Of a stretch of DNA of 64,000 bases, positions 26,552 to 34,742 are shown piece after piece. The notes beneath the pieces were generated by a model, which ran no database searches, was not told where the DNA came from, and worked only from the letters and a program-made list of their open reading frames with translations. Position numbers and translations under genes: made by a program. Every line of letters begins with the position of its first letter. The stretch's first letter is position 1. The stretch is from Paenibacillus sp. FSL R5-0912. GTDB lineage: Bacteria; Bacillota; Bacilli; Paenibacillales; Paenibacillaceae. The stretch lies in the NCBI RefSeq assembly GCF_000758605.1, contig NZ_CP009282.1:6572001-6636000 (forward strand), read 5' to 3'.

Positions 26552-26584
26552 AAGGCTGCCGAAGCGCTAACCCGGGGCAGCCTT
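26552..26584 (-). terminator. Intra-operon terminator behind the binding-protein gene
   Basis: AAGGCTGCC and GGCAGCCTT form a perfect 9-bp stem, followed on the minus strand by eight T. Its place between the binding-protein gene and the permeases suggests partial termination, which would give more binding protein than permease. Confidence 0.8.
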
Positions 26585-26626
26585 CTTTCATGTGGTCAGC
26601 CTGCAGTCAAAGCTGCTGCGTTCTGA

Positions 26627-28183
26627 TTATTTTTTGTACGCGGCGTTATATTCTTCGATGATTTGGGCCCCGCCCCGGCTCTTCCAGTTCTCGACTTCTT
26701 TCTCGAATCCGGCTTTATCGAGCTGACCGTACATGTATTTATAAGTGGCATCCGTAATGATCTGCTGAAGCTCAACGCCCTTGGACGTATAGGTTGCCGA
26801 ATCGAGTGCCGCCGTAGGATCTGCGACCCCTACCTTCACATTCTCCAGCACCAGCTCTTCCGCATGAATGCGGCCCGGCAGCACGTTCAGACTCTGATAC
26901 ATGCCGTTCGTTTCGTATTCGCCGATTACGCTGTCTTTGAAGCCTTTGACTTCGCGTTCGATCAGCTCTTTATTGTCTGTAGCTTTGGCCTTGCCGTCCT
27001 CAACGGTATAGTGTGTTCCTTCAATCCCCCAGTACATCAGGTTGGCCACTTCAGGGGTCATCATTTTGTCAAAGAAGGCCAGGATCTTCTTCAGCTCTGC
27101 CTCATCCTTAACCGCTGATTTCGGGAACAGCACTACGTTGTTATAGCCTGGAATCATCCACTGGGCGAACTTGCCGTCAGGTCCGGCCACCATACTGTGT
27201 GTGTCCAGCACAGCATCCGGAACGTTCTTGATCAGGTCCTTGTTCAGGGAATCGATATCCTGCATGGAACCGCCGATATACAGTCCTGCTTTGCCGCTGG
27301 TGAACATATTTACCGCATCCGTTTTACTGGTTGCTGCAAAGTCCTGATTCATGTATCCGCCGTCACGCAGGTTTTTGAAGAAATCCATGGTGTCGAAGTA
27401 CTGCGGGAAGGTGAATTCCGGTGCCAGCTGGCCGTCCTTCTCCGCCCAGTTGTTCGGTGTGCCGAACCAGGAAGAGACGGTTTTGAATGCGCCGTACACC
27501 AGCTCATTGCGGTCAACAAGTCCGATCGTATCCTTTTTCCCGTTGCCGTCAGGGTCCTGCTCCGTGAACGCTTTAGCCATTGTGAACAGTTCCTCTGTAT
27601 TGGCAGGTGCTGCAAGTCCCAGCTTATCCGCCCAGTCCTTACGGTAGATAATCCCCTGACGGGCCAGCGGACGGCCGATATACAAGGTGTACAGCTTACC
27701 GTCTACCTTGGTGTTACCCAGGATTTCCGGTTTCAGCTTATTCAGGTTAGGGAATTCGCTAAGGAGCGGCCCGATCTCCCAGAACTGTCCGTCCTTGATC
27801 GCTTCCTTCATCTGCAGGAAGGTCGTCTGATTCTTCAGATACGTAACCTGTGGCAGTGAGCCCGTGGCGAAGGAGGAGTTCAGCTTCTCTTCATACGTAT
27901 CTGCCGGGAAAAATTGATAGGTCAGCTTCGTATTCGTCAATTTCTCCACTTCCGTCTTGATCGTGTCCGGCGGAGTATCTGTCGTGTTCAGCGGGAGCAT
28001 GATTTTGATTTCTGTCGGTTTCTCCGGCTCTGCTGCCGGTTCTGTTGCCGCCGTGTTGGTCCCGGTGCTGGTGCCTGGATCTTTGGTTGCCGCCGCCTCA
28101 TTATTGTTGTTGCCGCCGCAGGCGGACAGCATGCTGAGTGTCAGCAGTGAGCTGAGGAGCAAGGTGAAGGATTTTTTCGTCAT
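26627..28183 (-). CDS. Extracellular sugar-binding lipoprotein of the pectin-oligosaccharide importer
   Basis: A 518-residue solute-binding lipoprotein of the YtcQ/LipO group. The lipobox is LSMLSACGG (lipidated Cys at 22), followed by a Gly/Asn/Thr/Pro-rich linker. The mature part has FWEIGPLLSEFPNL, RPLARQGIIYRKDWADKLG and DPDGNGKKDTIGLVDRNE, which recur in the second binding protein at 29749. It is the first gene of the import operon, with GGAGG ahead of the ATG, and feeds the permeases at 24643 and 25540. Confidence 0.92.
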   Translation of the reverse strand: MTKKSFTLLLSSLLTLSMLSACGGNNNNEAAATKDPGTSTGTNTAATEPAAEPEKPTEIKIMLPLNTTDTPPDTIKTEVEKLTNTKLTYQFFPADTYEEKLNSSFATGSLPQVTYLKNQTTFLQMKEAIKDGQFWEIGPLLSEFPNLNKLKPEILGNTKVDGKLYTLYIGRPLARQGIIYRKDWADKLGLAAPANTEELFTMAKAFTEQDPDGNGKKDTIGLVDRNELVYGAFKTVSSWFGTPNNWAEKDGQLAPEFTFPQYFDTMDFFKNLRDGGYMNQDFAATSKTDAVNMFTSGKAGLYIGGSMQDIDSLNKDLIKNVPDAVLDTHSMVAGPDGKFAQWMIPGYNNVVLFPKSAVKDEAELKKILAFFDKMMTPEVANLMYWGIEGTHYTVEDGKAKATDNKELIEREVKGFKDSVIGEYETNGMYQSLNVLPGRIHAEELVLENVKVGVADPTAALDSATYTSKGVELQQIITDATYKYMYGQLDKAGFEKEVENWKSRGGAQIIEEYNAAYKK

Positions 28184-28429
28184 TCCTTTTTGACCTCCGT
28201 TTAACTTGTATTGGTTACAAGCCTCACATTACAGTTCATGGAGGATTACGAATACAATCATTTCCTCATAAAGGCTCGCTGGGGCTGGGGGTGTGGGTTA
28301 ATGATTATCGTGTGATTGGGGGGATATACATTGAAAGGAGCTTAGTTGGAACGGTGAAGCTGAGGGGTAACCAGTGGAGCTGAGAGTACGGCAGGACTTG
28401 GGAGCGGCGGCGGGCGGGACTGCGTGAGC

Positions 28430-28556
28430 TTTGGACTTCCGGCCGCTGTTAGGTTTGGATTTCTTGATTCGGACCGCTGCTTGCGGTAGAAATCCATACC
28501 TAAAGGCGGACGCTATCGCTCCTACAGCTCCAAACCTCCCTCCGTCCCTTTCTGCC
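28430..28556. repeat. Dispersed hairpin-forming repeat, copy 1
   Basis: Read on the minus strand, this stretch holds CTGTAGGAGCGATAGCGTCC, then GCCTTTAGGTATGGATTTCT, a loop, and AAGAAATCCAAACCTAACAG with CGGCCGGAAGTCCAAA. The same order, with compensating changes in the stem, occurs at 47203-47333. Stem pairing is TAGGTATGGATTTCT with AAGAAATCCAAACCTA. The remaining intergenic DNA between 28184 and 28863 shows no gene that I can support. Confidence 0.8.
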
Positions 28557-28863
28557 GCTCTAAGGGGTGCACTTCACTCCACGGATGGGGCCTTTCAATG
28601 TATATCCTTGAAAGGGGAGGCAAAGGAAAGCCCCGCCGCTGCCAGTATGCAGAGGGTTTGATTTAATTTGCGTTCGCGGTGGAAATCCGCAGACAGCTTA
28701 TGCGTCCAATGCTAACCTAATCTCCATTTGTTTCAACTCTCAACATTAAAAAAGCAGTTCTTTGCACGCCAAAAAAACGGATACCCATTCGTTTTCGCAA
28801 TTGGATAACCGTATTGGTATTGTTCACTCATCATAAAATATCTCTAAATTGAAAACCCGGTTA

Positions 28864-29262
28864 TTATTTGCTGTTTTGCTCCACAAACGATTTGAGAAGA
28901 CTTTCTTTATCCGCATTTTCCTTTTTCCAGTTTGTAAAATCATCTTGAGATTCATTATCAGTAAGATAATCCAATGCAGGAGCTAATTCTTTTTGTCCTT
29001 CTTCAATTTTTTGTGATATATAGGGAATTGCAGGTGTTCCCAAATCCTTTAATTTATTGACTTTTTCATTGTCACTAATGCCTTCATTTGATATTGAGTC
29101 TACTTTATCAGGAATCTCCTTTACATGGGCTGTATACTTTGCTGAAAAATCCTTCGCAGTTTCCCAATTCACTTCTTTTCTAAGATCAATTTTAGATATC
29201 TTCTCAATAGCAATTGCGTAAATATATTCAATTAAACCGCTCTGTTGCGAATTGTCCAACAT
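28864..29262 (-). CDS. Protein fragment of unknown function
   Basis: 132 residues, lysine- and glutamate-rich, AT-rich DNA. The frame is open upstream of its first ATG (WDYLKNMLDNSQQSG), so this is probably the C-terminal part of a longer, truncated protein. It contains DLGTPAIPYISQKIEEGQKE, which resembles a HEAT-like helical pair, but I cannot name a family. No signal peptide or ribosome-binding site is seen. It adjoins a broken XRE gene, so both may be debris. Confidence 0.45.
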   Translation of the reverse strand: MLDNSQQSGLIEYIYAIAIEKISKIDLRKEVNWETAKDFSAKYTAHVKEIPDKVDSISNEGISDNEKVNKLKDLGTPAIPYISQKIEEGQKELAPALDYLTDNESQDDFTNWKKENADKESLLKSFVEQNSK

Positions 29263-29384
29263 GTTTTTGAGATAATCCCAGGAATTGAGTAAACATATCC
29301 AAAAGGACTACCTGAGTAACCCATTTGACTTAAGTAAGTATCCACTTGGGACTGCGTTGCAGTTTCACTGTTCCATGGCCAGAC

Positions 29385-29725
29385 CCGTGGAGAGGATCTA
29401 TGCTCTTCCGCCGTATCAAACAGCAGGGGAGCGTACATCAGGTTCTCCATAATATGGCGGGCAATTCTCTGAATGCAGTCCAGCTTGTCCAGATCTGCAC
29501 AGCGGAGCAGCAGCGGACCAATTCTACGCCAGTGAAGAACCTTCGATAATGTAATTATCTATACACAAATCATAGAAGAAGCCTTCCTCCTGCCCTATAG
29601 CCTGAGTGATCCGGTCAAGCTGCTGCATCGCAATAAGCTGGTGCCCATGAACGATATTACTAAGTGTCCCGGAATGAAGCTGGGAGCGCTTGGCGAAATT
29701 GGGTTATCGTCAAAGCTTCTGGGTG
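29385..29725 (-). pseudogene. Broken XRE-family helix-turn-helix regulator
   Basis: Fragments in two frames reconstruct the N-terminal half of a regulator: FAKRSQLHSGTLSNIVHGHQ and MQQLDRITQAIGQEEGFFYD in one frame, then VLHWRRIGPLLLRCADLDKL and RHIMENLMYAPLLFDTAEE in another. The first is a typical XRE helix-turn-helix. The frame changes near 29545, and a second indel seems to lie near 29700 (TITNFAK needs a one-base change). The C-terminal TPR-like half expected after DTAEE is absent. Confidence 0.7.
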
Positions 29726-29748
29726 GACAAGCTAAATATGTACATTTA

Positions 29749-31281
29749 TCAATTAATCTCGCTAGCCCGCGCCTGAGCCTCCGCCTCCATATATTCCTGG
29801 ATAATCATACTGCCGCCGCTGGTCTGCCATTTCTCGACCTCACTGGCGAAGCCGTCCGCATCGATCTTGCCCAGAATATAATTATAGGTAGCATCCACGA
29901 TAATGGCTGACAGCTCGGCGTTCTTCTCATCATAAGTAGCGGAGGTTAAACGTACTGTCGGGTCATCGACCAGGAACTGCTCATTATCCTGGCTGAGCTG
30001 GTCGGCAAGGGCCGTCAGCTGCTCCTTCTGCGCGACCTCCATAATATTATTGTTGCCGATATCGGCAATCATCAGGGAATAGAGCGGATTCACCTCGAAT
30101 ACGCGCAGCTGGGAGGTTTCCTCTGGAAGGATCACCTTCCCCTCCCCATCGAGCTGATAATGCCGGCCCTCGAAGCCGTACACCATCAGGTTGGCTACAT
30201 CCTTATCCATCGTACGGTCAAAGAACCCGAGTACCTGTTTCAGTTCCTGCTCTGTGGCAATGGCTTTTTTGGAGAAAAGATACAGGCCGTTGTACTTGGG
30301 AATCGACCATACCTTGTACCCGTCCGGCCCCTTGATCCGGTTAATGAGGGTAAGCTCCGCCTTGGGGTTAATGGCCTTGGCCTCAATGGAGAGCCGCTGC
30401 ACGTCTGTCATACTCCCGATGAATATCCCTGCCGTCCCGCGGATGAACTTATCCCGCTGTACCTCCTTGCTCGTCAGGGCGAAATCCTGGTTGATAATCC
30501 CCTCGTTATATAATTTGCGCATGAAATTCATGGTGTCCATGTATTCAGAGGTGGCGAATTCCGGAATGAACCGGTTGTTCTCAATCTTCCAGTTATTCGG
30601 CGTGCCGAAATAGGAGCTTAACGTCTTGAATACCCCGTACACCAGGTCATTCCGGTCTACCAGTCCGAGGGTATCCGCTTTGCCGTTCCCGTCCGGATCA
30701 TTATAGGTGAACTGCTTCATCACCTCGTACAGCTCATCCAGTGTCCCCGGGTGACTCAGGTGCAGATGCTCCAGCCAGTCCTTACGGATAATAATTCCCT
30801 GCCTGGAAGCGGGTCTTTCCGTATAGAGGCCATAAATCCCCCCGTCCACTGTGGTCTGCTTAAGGATAGAAGCATCCAGCTGGCGCAGATTCGGGAACTC
30901 CTCCAAGTACGGGCCAATCTCCCAAAAAGCGTCGGAACGGATCATATTCTTGACCGGATTATAATCGGTGAATTTGACAAATGTAACTTTGCCGAGGGCA
31001 CCGTTGGTCAGCGCCGTATTCATTTTGTCCGTGTATACGCCCTCCGGCACCCAGGTAATATTCAGCTGCGTTCCGGTCAATCTCTCAATCTCGGCGATAA
31101 GATCCTTGGAAGGCGTTTGCGGGAAATGCAGCGGTGCCAGAATCGAGATAGACGGTTTCTCCCCGGAAGTATCTGAAGGGGTAGAGTTATCCTCACTGCA
31201 AGCGCTTAACAAACTGAACGAGAGTAATAGACTTAAGCAGCATACAAGAGTCACCTTCCTGCCCGCCATTCCTTTGAACAT
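29749..31281 (-). CDS. Second extracellular sugar-binding lipoprotein, paralogue
   Basis: A 510-residue lipoprotein (lipobox LLSACSEDN) clearly related to the binding protein at 26627; both share FWEIGP, EFPNL, RPASRQGII-type and DPDGNGKADTLGLVDRND motifs. It has no permease of its own next to it and is transcribed divergently from the AraC-type sensor at 31468. It may serve the same permeases with another oligosaccharide preference, or act with the sensor (inference). I place the start at ATG 31281, seven bases after GGGAGG. Confidence 0.88.
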   Translation of the reverse strand: MFKGMAGRKVTLVCCLSLLLSFSLLSACSEDNSTPSDTSGEKPSISILAPLHFPQTPSKDLIAEIERLTGTQLNITWVPEGVYTDKMNTALTNGALGKVTFVKFTDYNPVKNMIRSDAFWEIGPYLEEFPNLRQLDASILKQTTVDGGIYGLYTERPASRQGIIIRKDWLEHLHLSHPGTLDELYEVMKQFTYNDPDGNGKADTLGLVDRNDLVYGVFKTLSSYFGTPNNWKIENNRFIPEFATSEYMDTMNFMRKLYNEGIINQDFALTSKEVQRDKFIRGTAGIFIGSMTDVQRLSIEAKAINPKAELTLINRIKGPDGYKVWSIPKYNGLYLFSKKAIATEQELKQVLGFFDRTMDKDVANLMVYGFEGRHYQLDGEGKVILPEETSQLRVFEVNPLYSLMIADIGNNNIMEVAQKEQLTALADQLSQDNEQFLVDDPTVRLTSATYDEKNAELSAIIVDATYNYILGKIDADGFASEVEKWQTSGGSMIIQEYMEAEAQARASEIN

Positions 31282-31467
31282 TTCATAACCTCCCAAAATC
31301 GAAATATTTATATACATTAAGGCCCTATTTATTGAATAATTTAGTATGTAGAGAGATTATTAGAGAAAATGATTATTGCGGCACCAGATGATTATTGTTA
31401 TTATCCTTCGTGATGCATACACTTAAAGCAGCGATTACGACTACTTCATGCAAAGGTGCTGAACCCG

Positions 31468-33807
31468 GTGAAACATTTAAGCTTTCTGAGTAAATTAACG
31501 ATGTTCGCTTTTGCCATCAGCATCCTGCCGGTGCTGTTCATTGGTTCTTTCTCTTATTTCACATCCTCCAAGGAAATTCAAAAAAATGTTAACAAAAGCA
31601 AAATGGAACTTATTTTACAAATTACCTCAAATGTAGAACATAAGCTTACCACTGTCAACCAGACCTTGAATCAGGTAGTGAACTCCTCTGTGCTGAAAAA
31701 AGCGCTCAATAACCCGCTAAATGTAACCGATTTCATTTTATATAATGACATAAGAAATGAAATCCGCAACATGCAATCTTTCGATACGAAGCTGGAGGAT
31801 GTCATTCTATTAAATCAGCGGCAGAACTGGATGATCAAGAATTCCGGACTCTACCGCCTGAATGAATACCAGAATTACGAGCAGCTCACGAACCTGATGA
31901 ATATTCAAGGCACATCGTCCTGGGTGCTGAATCCCTCCTCCCTGTTCTACAGCGAAGAGAGTATTAACGTTACCGGCTGCAATTACAGCATCAGCCTGAT
32001 TAAGAAGCTCCCTACCACCAAGCTCCAGAAATACGGGCTCGCCATGGCCAATATTCCCGCCTGCAGTCTCCAGGATTTCATCAACTCCGATGTGCAGCCG
32101 CTGGACAGCATTATTATGCTGGACGAATCCGGTCGGATTCTGCTCCATCCTGATCGTAACCTGATCGGCCAGCCCGCCGAAGCAGGGGGATTCACGGGCT
32201 TCCAGCGGATTGCCGCAGCAGCCGAGCCCTCAGGGCAATTCAAAACCGAAATCAACAAAGAAGATTATTCCATAACCTATATGCGCTCCCCGCTCAACGG
32301 ATGGATCTACCTGTCGGTAACTTCCATTGAGAGTCTGACCCGTGAATCCGGCAAAATCGGCACCTATACGGTAGTTGTCTGTACGTTCATGCTGCTGCTG
32401 TCTGTGCTGCTGGCGTGGCTGGGCTCCCGGCGTATGTACACTCCGATCGAACGGCTGCTGAATCAGATGGGACAGCGCCGTCCGGGCCTGCGGGCAAGGC
32501 ATACGGATGAATTCCAGCTCATCGGCGAGCAGGTGCATTCCCTGTTCCAATCCAAATCACAGCTGGAGAAAGAGGTCAGCCAGTACATCGGGCAGGTGCG
32601 GACCTTCTTCCTGATTCAGGCCTTTCAGGGCAATCTGAGGAAACGTGAGCTGCTGGAGGAACTGGAGCAATACGGGTACCGCAAGCAGGTGGAGGAATGG
32701 AAGACGATGGCTGTCATTACGCTGAGCATCGACTTCTCCGAGGAGAGCAGCTATGAGAAAAAGGATCTCAATCTGCTGTTATTCGCGGCGCATAATATGA
32801 CCCAGGAATTGGTATCGGAGGATAACAGGCTAACCCCTGTGATGATGGGGCATGCCCTGGCGACCGTAATTGGCAGCAGTGACGGCAATACGGAATCTTT
32901 TCACCGTACGCTCTATGCCTTGACGGAGAAGCTGCAGCAGGAGATTAATAATTACCTGAAGCTGCAGGTCAGCATCGGGCTTAGTCTGCCGTTCCACTCT
33001 TTTGATAAAATGTCCATTGCCTACAGGGAAGGCCTGGAAGCCTTGAAGCACCGGATCACGCTCGGCAAAGGCATCATCATCCAGTACGAGAACATTAACT
33101 CCGGCAAACATTATCTCAATCTGAACTACCCTACCCATACCGAAAATGACCTGATGGATGCCATCAAGCTGGCGGACTGCGATAAGGCGAAGGAATTGCT
33201 GCATAAGCTGTTCAAGTGTATATTCGCGCTGGGGCTCTCACCGCAGGAATACCAGATTCCGCTGACGCGGCTGCTGAACAATACGCTCATTATGATGCAG
33301 GAATCGGGGATTACGCTGAATCAGATCTATCATGCCAACGGTTCATTGTTCGAAGAGCTGACGGATCTGCATATTGTTGCGGAGATTGAAGACTGGTTCT
33401 GGACCATCGTCATCCAGCCGGTCATCGCCATCTTCCACAGCAGGCAGAATGCCCAGTATCATAACATCTCCGAGAAGCTGATCGACATCGTCCAGCATGA
33501 GTATGACAAGGATCTAACGCTGGAGGAATGTGCTTCCCGGCTGCATTATAACGCCAACTATATCAGCAGTGTGTTCCGTAAGGAGACCCAGTATTACTTC
33601 AGTGACTACCTTACAATGTACCGCTTCAAAATGGCGAAGAAATGGCTGGAGGAAACCGATATGCCGGTGAAGGATATCGCCTCACGACTCAGATACAACA
33701 ATTCGCAGAACTTCATCCGCTCCTTCCGCAAGCAGGAGGGGATGACTCCCGGCCAATACCGCGACAACTTCAGCTCGAGGCCTAAGGCTGTGCCCGATGA
33801 TTATTAA
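31468..33807 (+). CDS. Membrane-anchored AraC-family regulator (YesS/YtdP-like)
   Basis: About 779 residues. A membrane helix near 10-32 and a second near 295-315 bracket an extracellular Cache-type sensor. A HAMP-like linker (RRMYTPIERLLNQM) and a large central cytoplasmic region follow. The C-terminus (about 675-770) is a double AraC helix-turn-helix: DLTLEECASRLHYNANYISS and MPVKDIASRLRYNNSQNF, ending EGMTPGQYR. B. subtilis YesS has this architecture and activates rhamnogalacturonan genes. I prefer GTG 31468, nine bases after AAAGGTG, over GTG 31456. It lies between the two binding-protein genes' control regions and is the likely activator of the pectin cluster. Confidence 0.88.
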   Translation: MKHLSFLSKLTMFAFAISILPVLFIGSFSYFTSSKEIQKNVNKSKMELILQITSNVEHKLTTVNQTLNQVVNSSVLKKALNNPLNVTDFILYNDIRNEIRNMQSFDTKLEDVILLNQRQNWMIKNSGLYRLNEYQNYEQLTNLMNIQGTSSWVLNPSSLFYSEESINVTGCNYSISLIKKLPTTKLQKYGLAMANIPACSLQDFINSDVQPLDSIIMLDESGRILLHPDRNLIGQPAEAGGFTGFQRIAAAAEPSGQFKTEINKEDYSITYMRSPLNGWIYLSVTSIESLTRESGKIGTYTVVVCTFMLLLSVLLAWLGSRRMYTPIERLLNQMGQRRPGLRARHTDEFQLIGEQVHSLFQSKSQLEKEVSQYIGQVRTFFLIQAFQGNLRKRELLEELEQYGYRKQVEEWKTMAVITLSIDFSEESSYEKKDLNLLLFAAHNMTQELVSEDNRLTPVMMGHALATVIGSSDGNTESFHRTLYALTEKLQQEINNYLKLQVSIGLSLPFHSFDKMSIAYREGLEALKHRITLGKGIIIQYENINSGKHYLNLNYPTHTENDLMDAIKLADCDKAKELLHKLFKCIFALGLSPQEYQIPLTRLLNNTLIMMQESGITLNQIYHANGSLFEELTDLHIVAEIEDWFWTIVIQPVIAIFHSRQNAQYHNISEKLIDIVQHEYDKDLTLEECASRLHYNANYISSVFRKETQYYFSDYLTMYRFKMAKKWLEETDMPVKDIASRLRYNNSQNFIRSFRKQEGMTPGQYRDNFSSRPKAVPDDY

Positions 33808-34546
33808 AGGCAGGGCCCCCAGGCGCGGATTTGGGCTTACGTGATTTTTTTGACCGGATAAAGAACGTAATAAGTACGCCCAGAATCAGCAGGAGGCCGC
33901 CGCCAGCGATCGCAATATTCCTGATATCCGGCACGTATACAGCCAGACGCAGCGGCTCGGAATCCGCAAGTGAAATATGCCACGTCAAGGTATTGCCGTC
34001 TTGTTCCGCCGCATTATTAGGCCCGTACAGATCATAGGGAATCGTTAATTTGAAATCCACGGAGAAGGTCCCCATCAGCAGCCGCACAAGAGATTTAGGC
34101 ACGCTTAAGCTGCCGATGCCATCAATAATTTCATCCGAATAGGCGTTCAGCTTAGGCTGGGCCACTACATCGTAACGGGTATACAGCCATCTGTCCGTCT
34201 GCCCGACCTCCGCCTCCACTATATCGAGACTGCTGCCGCTGGACTGCAGCTCCTCGATCGAAGCATAGGATTTCAGAAACTGATATTCTGTAGATTTACC
34301 GCTTGCCGTTTTGTTCAGCTCAATCCCTGCGGCCGCGAGCCTTGTGGTCAGGAGCTCCTCTATTTTACCGCTGACCAGCTTCTCCGCCCGGGAATCCAGC
34401 AGCAGACTGAAGGCCAGATCGAGAGAACCGTTCTTCTTCACCGTCATATGGGCCGTTCCCTGCGCGCAGCCTGTGAGCAGCAGCACAAGCATCATCATCA
34501 TTAGTATAGTCTTAACTTTAAATCCGTTCAAACCCTGTTCTTTCAA
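33782..34546 (-). CDS. LppM-like (DUF3153) lipoprotein with C-terminal membrane anchor
   Basis: 254 residues. A lipoprotein signal (MLVLLLTGCAQG) is followed by a beta-rich domain starting HMTVKKNGSLDLAFSLLLDS, typical of LppM/DUF3153 proteins, and a C-terminal helix (IAIAGGGLLLILGVLITFFI) with a basic tail. The start is TTG with GGAGGG upstream. Its last 26 bases overlap the end of the convergent AraC-type gene. Function unknown; LppM-like proteins are envelope proteins. Confidence 0.78.
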   Translation of the reverse strand: MKEQGLNGFKVKTILMMMMLVLLLTGCAQGTAHMTVKKNGSLDLAFSLLLDSRAEKLVSGKIEELLTTRLAAAGIELNKTASGKSTEYQFLKSYASIEELQSSGSSLDIVEAEVGQTDRWLYTRYDVVAQPKLNAYSDEIIDGIGSLSVPKSLVRLLMGTFSVDFKLTIPYDLYGPNNAAEQDGNTLTWHISLADSEPLRLAVYVPDIRNIAIAGGGLLLILGVLITFFIRSKKSRKPKSAPGGPAFNNHRAQP

Positions 34547-34685
34547 CCACTATCCCTCCATCCGCTGCCTGTTGCTATTGCTTAACCGAACCGGCTAGAG
34601 GCGAATCTCCTATCATCCGGAAGGTCACAGTTTAGCTTACCATATGCTCCTGTTGGGAGAAAAGCAAGATTAGCCTCAAGCTTAT

Positions 34686-34726
34686 AAAAGCCCCCGGCCT
34701 GTGGTCATCCGTGGCTGGGGGCTTTT
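34686..34726 (-). terminator. Terminator of kimA
   Basis: AAAAGCCCCCGGCC and GGCTGGGGGCTTTT form a strong stem 17 bases beyond the stop codon of the minus-strand transporter gene; T residues follow on either strand. Confidence 0.8.
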
Positions 34727-34742
34727 TGCGTGCAACAAGCAG

